A DNA stretch of 64,000 nucleotides. Origin: Rhytidiadelphus loreus. Taxonomy: Eukaryota; Streptophyta; Bryopsida; Hypnales; Hylocomiaceae. The first letter of the stretch is position 1, and each line of letters opens with the position of its first letter. The translations under genes were made by a program, and so were the position numbers. Under the pieces are notes generated by a model. The model saw only the letters and a program-made list of their open reading frames with translations. It ran no database searches and was not told where the DNA came from. Shown one piece after another: positions 12,499 through 24,299 of the stretch. Location: assembly GCA_947034895.1 (NCBI GenBank), contig OX344764.1, positions 51,689,348 to 51,753,347 on the forward strand, in the 5' to 3' direction.

Positions 12499-15400
12499 CT
12501 AATATTTAAATGTTTCTTTTATCAACCCTCTCAGACTTGGATGAATAAGATTTACCTCTCCAGTTGGTGTAATTGCCGCTATTGTTTGGACCATTTTGCT
12601 TTGTGTGAGTTTTCTTGTTAGTGGCACGCCTTCAAGACTCAGTGATCCAGATGATAAAGTACAACCTACATTAATAATTTCCAACACAATTAGCCCCTAA
12701 CGTCCTTAAGGTAGCAACGCCCATAACCATTAGTGTACCCATACTTCGATAGTAGAGTTCCCTTAAAGTGTCTCCAAATGTACTTTGAAACCGTGCCAAT
12801 TCTTAATTGTGGTTGGTAGGCTCTGATTTTTTTATATTTTGGAACTACAATCAAGGCAACTTTAGTAGAGTGTGGTTTAGGGTGCCTTGAATCCAAACCC
12901 AAGATGAGACTGGCCGGGCTAAACTCAATCGCCGTACCTGCAGATGTCCAAGAAGCAGCAGCTACATGCTTGAGACAAGGCAGCCTCTCAATTGACGAAC
13001 GCTGCAGCTCTAATAATAAGGTGCTTCGAGGGGTTCCGACCTGAACTTGATCTTGCACGCTCATCAGCTCAGTTTCCAAGTCCCGTCGCAATATTTCTTG
13101 AATCTAAAGGATACGACCATGAATGCCTTAAAGATCATCACAAGTGTTCCTGTACATCTTCTACTTTGCTATCGACTTTCATTAGCGATAACTTCAACCC
13201 TCAAAGAATTCGACCACATGACTCACGCCGAAAGAGAGAGCCTCATAAATGTGTTCACGTAGAGGTCATGTAGAAGCCAATAAGAACCAAAACATTAGTC
13301 AAGACATATTCATTTAAGATACAGCACCTGGCATGCTGCTTCGGCTGGGTAGTCGCGTTCCATTACTAGGCATCCATTTCCATGCATTGACAGCAGATAT
13401 AAATCATCAGACCTGGGTTGAATAATACCAAGGCGATTGTTCAAATTGCGAAAATGACCAGAATGAGAGATTTGTAATCATGAATAAATAATATTTTCAT
13501 TTCTCGAATCTGTCATTGTAGGATAGGACTTACAGAGGAACCACAGCTTCCAGGGTGTGTGTGCATGGTTGCCACGCCAGCTGCACGATTTCTGAACCCT
13601 GAGCAGCAATCTCGAACACGCTCAGGCCATGTAGCTTCTCAACCACCTGGCTGAACAGAACTTCCAACGTTTTGACTAAATTGTCGCAAGCAGATCAAGC
13701 ACGAAATTTCCCTTCTCCAGTGTTAAACTGATCAAGTGATAAATTAGTACCAGAGAACGACAAGAGCTCTAGGATTTTCAAACCCTGCCCACACATCTGA
13801 ACGGGAGGAGAGAAGAAGGGTTCGGTACCAGTAAAGTTCCTCTAGACACTGGAATCAAAGCCGTCACGCAGCCTTTCCCTGGAGTGACAAAGGAAGCCAG
13901 GTTCTGTATATTAATTCGAGAACTGGTTGACCATGTGGAAGCAAGTCCGCCATGCCTAAAAGGTGTCCGTTGAACTCCCAGACTGCCTTCTGTCGCTGTC
14001 GCTGTGGCACTTGGTAATCTCTCCACGTCTTCGACACCTTCCGGTTGTCGATCAAGGTCCTCTTGCATTCCTGCGACTGTTCCGTTAGCGTGTCTTTCAT
14101 TAAGTGTAGTCCATCATTCAGACTATTTGGAAAGCAAACACGAGAAAGAAAATAAGTCACAGTGACTACTTAGCTGACAAACTGAACAAGGAAGAAGTGG
14201 AAGCGAACCAGGGAAAGGGAGGAAAGGTGCGTCTAAGGCAGCTGCAACAGAAGGCACTAACAGCATGCATGCCTCAGAGGCTCCAACAAACGCGTATAGA
14301 AGCTCAACCTTTCCTTGAAATCCCAACGCCAACAAAGAGCTTCTCGGAGCACTTGAACCAATCTGAGGTGCAACCGAATCACTACTTCCGTCTCTGTTAT
14401 CAAACACAAAGAAATACCATCAAAGTTTAGGGTTATCCGCAATATAGTATATTGCTTTGAAAATGTAGTCAAAAGACTAAGATCCAGTATGATATTGCTG
14501 CATCACGTTCCCTGTACAAGAAAAGTACATTCAATCTTTGACTACATGAGACAGAATTCTGGATAAATTAGGAATGGAGGTTGGCAATCAGTTCACATAC
14601 GTGCAACACTGGCTCCAATGTTTGCCTGCATGCTCCAGACATTGTAAAATGTCTACCAACCAGGGATCATCACGAGGCAAAGATTCCAAACTACACATGG
14701 AGCAGGGCGAGGGAGTGAAAGACTTGTTGGGAGTATCCAATACGCATATGGAGTGACAAGGTTGATCCAAATGGTGCAAGCCCAACAAGAGCAGCTCATA
14801 TTTGACCTCCTTCTCGCCTACATCGTTCCGATGAACCTACATCAGTGTAATCCTTGCAATATTTGTATTTGGTTTCTTCTTCTCTTATTTACAAAACTTG
14901 AAAGTAGCATTACATTCATAGCAAAAAATGTCCGACATGTAAGCCTATCAGCATAGTATTATGACTACGATCAAATTCAGCAAACACGTCTCCAACCAGT
15001 GAACAGGAGAGTGAGAAATGGGATCTCACTCGCGTAATTGACTTGAACATCAAGAAAGAAAAGAGAGCCACTCGATTTCTGCTCATCCATCAACTGAGTT
15101 GATACTACCAAGCATTCCACTGAAACTGCATTCTGGTCACGTAGCATTTTGAAATTTTATCAAGCTGGTGTTCAATATTATTCGAGAACATAAAGAAATC
15201 AACAGGAAATTTCGTTCGATTAATCGTTGTCAATCATCAAATAAGAACACCCAGAGCTTACCTGGCTGCAAATTGTGTAGGGCAACTGCAGAGCGGTCAG
15301 CACTTTTGGAAAATGGTTGCATTCCAACTCCACTACCAGCAACTTCCCAAGAAATCAAAGGAAACTACCATTAGTGACCTGAAATAGCGGATGATTACAT

Positions 15401-18400
15401 AATTGGGGGTAAATACAGACTTTCTCCACACCGAGACATTCTTGCTCCAACTCGTTCTGAGTGACTTGTAAACAGTCGCAACATGAACTTTGTAATGAAA
15501 GTAGGCTCTCTGAAAAATGATAGGAAACCCTTACCTGTAACATGGTCTCTTCGTGCACAATATGAAGACTTGATGAAACGCCATCCTGAACCCAGGAACA
15601 GGAATATACACTGAGAAATCGGAAAATTCATGAGTAAGGAATTCCACAAGGATCGAAAGTATGTTTTGTCATCCAATGCGGCAGATAATTTTCACCAAAG
15701 TATGCACTTCACACGAAGGGCTTCGATAAAATACCCAGTATACTTTGAAATACCGAATGTGTAATGTAGGAGCTAGAAATCAAATAATTCTCACAATAGA
15801 GGTAAATGCAATGCATCTGCTACTCTTATGGTAAGCCACATGCATAGCAGTGCCCTCAACCTTCAAGACTTTCCATCTGCACGGAAATCATAACGGGGTT
15901 ACAAATGCAAGAGAGGCTTACGCAAGGTTCAAATTGCTAATTTCTCACAGCAGAGTGAAGAGCAATCATATTGTAATTACAGCCGATGCCAGGACGAGCA
16001 AGCCAGATATACCTTAACTTGATAGAGAGATTCAAGTGCCCACACAATAATTTGCCATCCTTTGTTGCTCCAAAAAGACTAAATGGGTGCTCCTCTGTGT
16101 GCAATCTGTCATTTCCTGCCTAAGTTTTGATAGACCAGAAACTAACCAAATCAAATTTATTTAGAATAACATTATGTTTGTTAAAATAAAGGTGTTTGTT
16201 AAATGAAGAACTTCGTTGAAAGCTCTAAAAACTAGGATTGATATACAAATCTGAGGTTTTCAGTTGGGATACTGAAACTGCGCCAACGAAGTCCTATATT
16301 TTAACTCAGTTTCAGTAGCCCAACTGAAAACCTCAGATTCGTATACCAATCTACGTGTTTAGAGCTTTGGCAACTGACCGTCCTAATTTATATGCAGAGC
16401 TCTGTGCGCTTGATCGTCACAATTTTGGCTCTCTGAAATACGCCATTTCAACGAATAGGACTAAAGTGTTCTAAACACAGTATCCAGACGCAAGAGCAAC
16501 CACTTCAAGATTCCTGGAAAGAAAATAAAGTTGTGCAGAAACTCTTAGAAGTTCAAGACCGGAAGAGGGAGAAATTTGTCAGAGGAAAAGGAAGTTAAGA
16601 AAGAGTCACAATCGGGATATGGGGAGAGAAGAAATACTTCGTCAATTGCGGAACAAAATGTGACTGGCAATGCAACACCACAGCGTGTAAATCTTGTAGA
16701 TGCTGTGGTAGCAGTACTAAACTGCGTTCGCTCCAGATGTACAGGCACTCTTCATCATTCTCGGAACTAGAGCTTACAGTACGATTGCTTATTCCTCCAT
16801 CTCCACCACCGTTGAAACACCCAAACTCCATATGGGTTATGATTTTTCCCACCCTGATAATTCTTCCATGTCGAAGCGTATACTGCGGCACCTTAAACTG
16901 CTCGCTTTCCAGGGTCGACTTATTATCCTGTAGTTTTGTAGGAATGATACCCATATTTTTTATTCTCCTCAGCATCCTTTTACTCTCCCCTGCCTCCTCA
17001 TCCACTGTTGACGGGAGATTTTCCAAATTAGTGGCATCCTCGTTCCCAATCCCGCTAGAGCTTCTCTTCAAGTCCGAAAGCCTGTAGTACACAAGATTAC
17101 CGTCTGCAGTGCCAGCGAATATGTGGTCGATCATAGCAAACCGGCCCAGCGCAACTGAAAGAACCGGTGCTGTGCAGGCGTCCATGGTGACCATCTCTTC
17201 CTATAAAACCAAATCCATATTCTAGTGTCTCGTAAGGATCTAAATCGAAACAACCGAAATGATCGAACGAAAAAAACGAACAAAAGAAACCCTCACAGAT
17301 TTCTATCCTCTGCAAACATGGCGAGGGTCGCACAGACATTAATGCTTAAAGAGTGTGGCACTTGGTTTGAGAGGGAATATTAATTATCGAAATTCATCAG
17401 GCATCTAACTTTGCACCCAAAATCATTGATTAAAATTTCAGTAGATTAAGTTGTGCCAGAGGAGGGAAGAAGTAAACAAGAGAAGTGAACCGACCAGGTT
17501 TGGCCAAGATAGTAAATGCACCGAATTGGAAGTCCATTGCGCAATAACCACAACAAGCTCTCTGGCGATTGTGTGGAGGCAAGAATCGCCCACGTGGCAC
17601 AATCCTAGCGCAGACACCTGCATCAATCAAAACCATCATGCACAATAGAGTTCGCTCTGATCAGACTCAGGGCACTGACATACTGTATGAGCACCTCCCT
17701 CCAACAAATTGATCATCGATAAGGGGGAAGAAATTCACACTATGTAACTTTCTGATTGGACGTGATAGCCAAGGAGGTGAAGACGGCCAGGGTGAATTGA
17801 CCCCCTCATTGCCCCTCCAGGGCAAACCCTGGAATTTTTTTATTTGCAAGGCTTAGTTTTTTTTGAAATTCTGAATTCATATTTGCAATCAGAGGCCCCA
17901 AATTACCCTAGGGCCATGCATGAATTACCAAAAAATTGGCACAACATAGGGGGCTTTTTTTTTCAAACCAACGTTGACCGGGGCAATGAGGGGGTCAGTT
18001 CTCCCTGCGCGGTGAAGACTACTCACTCATCTCAAATATTACGAGGCATTAATTTCATGGTAATAGAATGTTCATCTAATGCCTATTAATTATCAAAGCA
18101 AACAACCTTGAGTCAATTTCAGAGAAATGTTAAATTGATGTAATGGTCATACAATTCTCAAAAACAACATTACAGTAACATCACGTCATTGGGGTTGATA
18201 TATTGTTACACTAACAACTATTAAGTTGATGTTCGTAATATTACCACTACTTTAATACCAACTTAACATTGGCATAATGTATTAGTAAGATTAGTAGTAC
18301 CTGATGGGGGCGGTCAGAGCTAGCAATAGTATGCGGCACTCCAAAGCAATCCATCTCCACACTGTGAACAGCTGCGCCACTCACCAGCAATGCTCCGTCG

Positions 18401-21400
18401 GGTGTGAGAGCCGCGTGATGAATCTTTTCAGAGCCCCTGAGGTTTCGTGGAGAATCAGGAGGTGGGAATGGAAGTTTCCATTCCGCTCGTAAATCTCTTG
18501 AACTGCTGTCGTTGCCCAGAACTCTGAGAGAGGTTTCCGTAATCTGAAAGCAGGAAGAATCAATCCATCACAGTCAGGCAAATGCGAAGAATTCAAACAG
18601 GTCTAGTCCCCATTCAGATTTATACATAAACTAACAATCTTCTCCAAAAATCTCTCAGCACGATAAAGAATAAACTGCTCCACATGCAATAGACTCGTTG
18701 CATTATTAAGGAAAATAAAGGGTAGGAAACATGCTATTCTTGTAATATTTCTCTACTGTCACACGATCTTCACACAACTCAAAGTCAATGGATGGGGTAT
18801 ACCTGAATGAACCACCCTCCGGGTAGAGCTGAAAGTGCCAATGTACATTGTCTTCGGTCAAGTCCTTGCATGAAGTGGTCTTCAGTCTTGGTTCCGTTGA
18901 TATTTATAACTTCACTAACATGCTGTTCAGACACAAAACTGCAGTCATCTACACTCTGAACGATCACAGCAAACCTAACTTTCATTCGAGACTTGTACCC
19001 TATTCAATCACTCGAAAATGCAATTAGATTCACAGTCGGTTTTCCCAAATATCTGTCTGGCTCGTGAATGGTTTGAATGGTTCAAAAGAAGCCAACGTAT
19101 TCCTCAAACTCGATACACTGTCTTGGAATAGGACTTTGAGGGATAAGTCAACTTACTGCTATAGGATACGAAACCAATATGTGTGTGTGGAACTCTGATC
19201 CCCAAAATTCATGGAAAGGCAGCAACTGAGGCAACCCTCGTACCTGAGTTCCAAAAGAAGAGAAACATATATATCACATCGACGCGAACCAAAGGAGTCA
19301 GAGAAAAATATCAAAAACACATATCATAAAACGGATCGATTTAGAAGAGTACCATATAAAAGCAAGCATAGCTTTAGACGTGCAGGAGTAAAAAGGAGTT
19401 CCTTACATCAGTTTCCATGATTGTGTCAACATGAAAGGTCGCCATGAGACTCCCCCTGCAATGATAAATCACCGGTATCGATCCAGTCACTTCAAAAGTT
19501 CAAGAAAATTCTTGCTGCATATAAAATCCTAAAATCTTTAAAATTGATCATATTTAAATTTAGTACTTGCGCAGTGTAGAGGCTGGCGAATTTCCGCACG
19601 CTAAAAGCAGAAATGAATCAGGACTGTGAATCGCTTCATTAACGAGGATAACATCTCTAACAGGGGCCAGACTATCTAGATATGAACTTGATTCTACTGC
19701 CAAATTTTTCCCAGACCATTTGTCTCCGTACTCAACAGGAAAACCTTCAATTGATTCTGCAATGCAACATTCGGTGCTATAAGAATCGATCACCAGTGAC
19801 TTTGCCAACCCTTCGTAAACAATTGGTTCGTTAAAGCATCCTCAACATTATGCACAGCGAAACTCATTATTTTCTAAAATACTGATATAGTGAAACACTA
19901 TCTAGCAAAATAATGCGGACTACCCTTTGGAACATACGTGAATACCTACAGGAGTGCGTATTAATTTAAACAGCTGCGAGTCGCCACCTTGGCCCGAAGC
20001 GAAGATAATAGTGCCTCCAAAATGTTGCTTTCTCATCACATGGAGTAGTATCTGGTCAATAAATCAAGATGCTCAAATGAATACTAATAATCTTCACTAT
20101 ACTCACTAAGCTCTCACCACTAATATCGGCGCGCTCTCTATCCTGGTTCTGCCCCAATCTATAGAACTACGTGCATTTGTATTCGCAGTAGGACCATTAC
20201 TGAAGTGAACATGTTGATGATATTGTAAATATCCATTTCAAGAAAGTAAAGAAGAGCAAGCCTTACGCATTCTGAAAACAGACTTTTGAGCAAGTTAAAA
20301 GAACATTTCCTCCAACATCAGCAAGGAATGTCTACTTGAATTGTGGAACATCTACTTAAATTTTCGAATTATGAAGCAGGGGAGTTAAGCTGAAATTTCT
20401 GCGGAGTCAATTTTCAAGAAGAAGGTAGCGGAGATAAGGCAGACGTACCCTCACAGGAGGTAGCAGACTGTTTAGGACTATTTTCGAGATGATATTCGGC
20501 TCCCAAATACTGAGATCCAGGACGTGAAGGCCTCCAGCATCATCACCTAGGACCTAAAATTCAAGTCAGACAGAAATTCAAGTCGACATTCCATAATTTC
20601 GTGAAAGCTGCACAACTTCTCTCGAGACATTGAAAGCACCTCTGTTATTTCAAGCATGCTTGCGAGTTGATGCCCAAAACCTACATCAAAAAAGTTACGA
20701 CGTACTCCACAATGATCAGACATTAATTCATTTGAAGTTGAAAGAGAACAATCATATGTTCTATAACTCGACGGTTTGGAGCATAAGAAGATTACCAAGA
20801 GATTTTGAGGAAGCCTAATCCAACAAGTGGGAAGGCCATCCAGGTGCAGGGGTAAGGAAGCCCTTCGTCCACCAGATTCTATAAACATCATACCAGCACT
20901 GGACATTACTAGAACTCCTGATCCAGGACTTAACCCTGTCTCTAGAATACCACTTTTGATTCCAACAACGTCTGCAAGATTCCCCGCAAAGGACCAGGGG
21001 AGCAACAGTGATGTACTGGGATTCAGATTCCTGGTAGAGGACATTACGAGCAATCGTGAGAATATCCAAATCCCAACTTATTAAATTCCAGCTTGGTATG
21101 ACTATGGCACAAGTCAGTAGCACAAGTCAAGGCCTGACAATTCCATTCGAGCCCTAAAAGTTCAGAGACGAGTACCTGATCTCCCATGGACCAGGTTGAA
21201 GCTGAAATGTGGTTAAATCCAAAACCATACACTGCAACCTCAAACTATGATAAATAAAACCTGTGGAACGAATCATGCCACGTTTATAGGTCAAAATTAG
21301 TTTGTATTCACTACTTGTTCTACGTAGCAGCACCATTTGGCAGAAATGGAGGTAGTCAGTTGATGACATAATTACCCTGTTGAGAAGATAATAACACCAG

Positions 21401-23286
21401 GAGTGGACGTCCCTTGACGTCTACAGATCCATATCGAGCTCCTTCATTCGCACCAAGAAAGGTTAAGCCTCGGATAACACAGGGGTTGGCGATTACCATG
21501 GGACCGGGGATGGAATTCTCCTTTGGTAAAGGAATAAAGTGGAGGTTGAGCCTCGGTGTCAAGGATGGTTTTAAGGGCCAAACGCCGCACTCCTTTAACA
21601 TCGTTGGATACGTCGAGATCCACTCCACACAAAAAATTCCAAGCATGCCCTCATACAGGCTCATCGCTACAAGAGCAAGCCCTTCAACCTGCAGCAAAGG
21701 AGACTAGTGCAGAAGCACCAAGAAATTTCTCTAGATATTACTTAAAAATATAGGTATACTACCGAACAGAGATTGGCGGAACTGTACAACAAAAGAGAGG
21801 CATGAGATGCAACGCGAACAAATTAGCAAGGACTTCGAGGTTTCTGTGTGATTAAGACTGGTTTCATACCTTCGATGTCTTACCGTGTTCAGCTTCATCC
21901 GATGAAAGCGGCCTTTTCCAGGATGATCTTTTGGGAAGATACAATGGGCAGGAGAATAGGGGCGAACTCGGCAGAGCTGCAGAGGGAAGTTCGGGACTGA
22001 GATGAACTGTTATTCGCCCTGATTCTTGCACCTCTGACAGGGTTTCATTCCACTCGCAAACCATCAACCCTCCTGAACCATCAGTCACCTGCCACCACAT
22101 GAACAATGGTCTAAAATCCGGTGAATCGTGTAGAGGAATAATGTGACAATGAAAATGCAACGATAATCTAAAACTAGATATCAATAAGTTGCTGACACGA
22201 GTTTTTGTATGATTAGATACCGGAAGCAGAATTTCCGAGAATTAGGGTTTGGGACAAACTCCCAAAGCATGTAGAATGATGAACAATAGCCAGAGTAAGG
22301 ATTTCCAGAACTCATTCCATTCTCACCAACCCGCGTTTGTGATAAGGAAGTAAGAATCACCAGGAGGAGATCAAGATGCAGAGGAGTCGAGTCCGCATCC
22401 TGGCAGCTGAACATAAACTTGGAAGTTTCAAGCACACAGCAATGAGAAACTGGTCTCTCAAGCTCTCCACTAATCACCTTCCTTTGCTGCTTTTCATCCA
22501 CCTCCCACACCTCCATAGCCACCTGCTCGACAAGAAAACCACCCCCTCCACATGTCAGGACTTTTAGCAATTTCTTAAAAGTCAATTTCGCATTCAAGAA
22601 AGGCCAGCTGCATTCATTTGAGAACTGCACACATTGAATCATTTTTACTCCAGTTATTTCGATCAATAGAGCCATAGATATTGACTACAAGTTCATGTAA
22701 GCATCGCATTGAAAACTCTTCGTCGAGATTGCCATTAGGGATTCAAACTCGAGAAACGCAAACTGAATTCAATTGAGAACTACACGGCTTAAATTAGAAA
22801 CACTGCAGTAACTTTACCACAGTAGAGCCATAGATATTCACGAACAACTTCATGAAAGCATCGCACTGAATACTCTTCGTCAAGATTGGCATTAGGATTT
22901 CACACTGGAGAAACTAAAACTGAACTCAATTGAGAACTCCACGCCTTAAAATCAGAAACATTGCAGTAATTTTCCTTCAGTAGAGCCATAGGTATTCAAT
23001 AACCATTTCATTCTAGTCTGGCATTCGAAAAGACTACCTCTAGGGTTTGTAAAACTCTACAATAGCAGAAATTATTTATCTAAGAAATCTTGAGTGATGA
23101 ATTAGTCATGAAAAAAACCTCCTTGAAGATGACGAGCTGGAGCACACGCGGATCTGTGAAGCGAGCAACGGCAGCCGCCGTAACAAGGCTCGTCGCCTGC
23201 AATCTTCTATAGAGAATGCTTGTTTTCGGAGTGCTCGGAGGTTCCTGTACCCCTTCGACTCTTCTTCGTCGCACCATCCGCGACAT
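12499..23286 (-). CDS. plant RSE1/DDB1/CPSF-A superfamily protein (MMS1_N-type), many exons
   Basis: Nineteen exons join in phase into 1056 codons: 23119-23286, 22361-22522, 21870-22088, 21376-21688, 21176-21260, 20796-21030, 20449-20553, 19946-20051, 19567-19810, 19407-19455, 19157-19243, 18803-18991, 18301-18543, 17495-17617, 16638-17200, 16477-16513, 16013-16119, 15795-15876 and 15535-15585. Start ATG at 23286 (MSRMVRRRRVEG). Superfamily hallmarks: LQLVIFKE joined to VAMEVWEVDE; DLLLVTDGSGGLMVCEW across exons 2-3; AMSLYEGMLGIF; FQLQPGPW; IFAGTADGNLVYYRL; ECLYIWSERSLVLL; and GATKDGKLLCGHLN leading to VEGTAMHVAYHKSSRC. The order matches multi-beta-propeller proteins of the SF3b130/DDB1/CPSF160 class. 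Overall layout best fits the third plant paralogue, the AT3G11960 type (about 1380 residues), whose exact function is not established. Donor gttttt after exon 1 and gtttag after exon 16 are weak. Exons for the last 300 or so residues, between 12.5 and 15.5 kb, are not resolved; candidate pieces lie near 15243-15330, 14340-14410, 13780-14160 and 12588-12680. Confidence 0.85.
16222..16365. repeat. intronic foldback: two 59-nt arms with a 26-nt loop
   Basis: Arm 16222-16280 is the inverted complement of 16307-16365. The core AATCTGAGGTTTTCAGTTGGG (split here by its ends) pairs perfectly over 21 bp, with a handful of mismatches elsewhere. It sits in the intron between the exons ending at 16477 and starting at 16119 of the large gene. 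It has the size and shape of a short MITE or a plant MIRNA-type precursor. No flanking duplication is obvious. Confidence 0.85.
17785..18010. mobile_element. Mutator-like MITE with 9-bp target-site duplication
   Basis: A 226-bp element flanked on both sides by the identical 9-mer GGTGAAGAC (17776-17784 and 18011-18019). Its ends are about 31-bp imperfect inverted repeats sharing GACCCCCTCATTGCCCC (27 of 31 positions match by eye). Ends beginning with G and a 9-bp duplication are typical of Mutator-like elements. It has no coding capacity. It lies in the intron between the exons at 18301-18543 and 17495-17617, so it is tolerated inside a transcribed gene. Confidence 0.9.
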
Positions 23287-23459
23287 GATGGTGTAGATCA
23301 AGATACTACAGAAATTGATGGGATCACGGACATTACTAACCTTTGCAAAAATCCACTGTAGCTGAAATTCTTTGGATCGTTGGGTGACAGTTACAATGTC
23401 CAGACGGTGGGAAGCGGAGAAGACGAAGAACAGACAGAGACTCCTCCACATTCATCTAT

Positions 23460-24017
23460 GAGGGACATCCATCCATCAACGTCACGGAACTGCGTTCATC
23501 CACGGAAATAGGTCAGTCCGTGAAGCTGTACTTAGAGCATCGCGTAAGAAGGTCCGGTCCGAGCAAGGCCTTGATTTTGTCCCCCAACGTTTACACTAGA
23601 ACTTCCAAACTCACCTTGGGCCCCTCAAAAATCAGGCTCTAAACACCATCTTGTTGTGTCTGCTCAGTTTGACTTATTGTTTGAATTTTGGGGAGCATTC
23701 TCTTGTCATTACTTTGTTTCTTGTCTAGGAATCCAAATTTGTGGTGAACAATGACTCTGGAACTTGAGACAATGAGTAGTACTTCCCTCGAATCAAATCA
23801 ACAATCTAATTCCAACATTTGCTTTGATTAAATCTAGTTGTTGTTGGGCCATGACACAGGGCATGAGTGTGGGACCTACCCAACTTGTCCCACACTCCCA
23901 CGTACTGAAATAATGAACCTAGACAAGCTACTTTGGTGTGCCATTTTGGCCATGCAATTGTGGACATGCTCTTAGCCACTAAATTCCCAAGGCACCACAT
24001 CCTATTGTTGGCAAAAC
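23460..24017. other. 5' flank of the large gene and intergenic DNA
   Basis: This stretch should contain the promoter and 5' leader of the minus-strand gene that starts at 23286. I see no clear TATA box at a convincing distance and no coding frame. It runs into a foldback element at 24018. Confidence 0.3.
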
Positions 24018-24298
24018 CATTAGAAGAGATTTCGGGGTTTTGAGGGCCGTTTGAGGTCCGTTCCCGGCGTTGTTCCCCCGGCAATGAAAGAACGCCGCTG
24101 TTAGAAAAAAAAAAATTGAAAAAAAAAAAAAAAAAATCTAAGTCCTTAAAATGAGAAACAAAGTTAAATTTTTTTATTTTTTATTTTTTTTCTTCGAAAA
24201 AACTGACCTAGCAGTCTCTCAGCCAGGTCAGCACAGGTGGGGAACAACGGGTTTTGGCGATTCTCAGGGAGGGTTCGAGAGCTAAAACACATGTAATG
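24018..24298 (+). mobile_element. multi-hairpin foldback element, copy 2
   Basis: Same ends as the copy at 10462 (CATTAGAAGAGATTTC and ACACATGTAATG) and the same internal order: GGCGTTGTTCCCCCGGC with GAACGCCGC, poly-A core, TCCTTAAAATGAGAAACAAA, GACCTAGCAGTCTCTC, GCCAGGTCAGCACAGG, then the GTTTTGGCGATTCTCAGG block. It lacks the GAGTTGGGAACTCGC insert of copy 1 near its right end, so one arm of the terminal hairpin is shorter. Confidence 0.8.
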
Positions 24299-24299
24299 T

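Noticed and set aside
12690..13091. 133-codon minus-strand frame as a separate gene
   Set aside because: It contains plausible splice sites (acceptor near 13009, donor CAG/GTACGG near 12940), so part of it is more likely an exon of the large gene; the whole frame is not supported.
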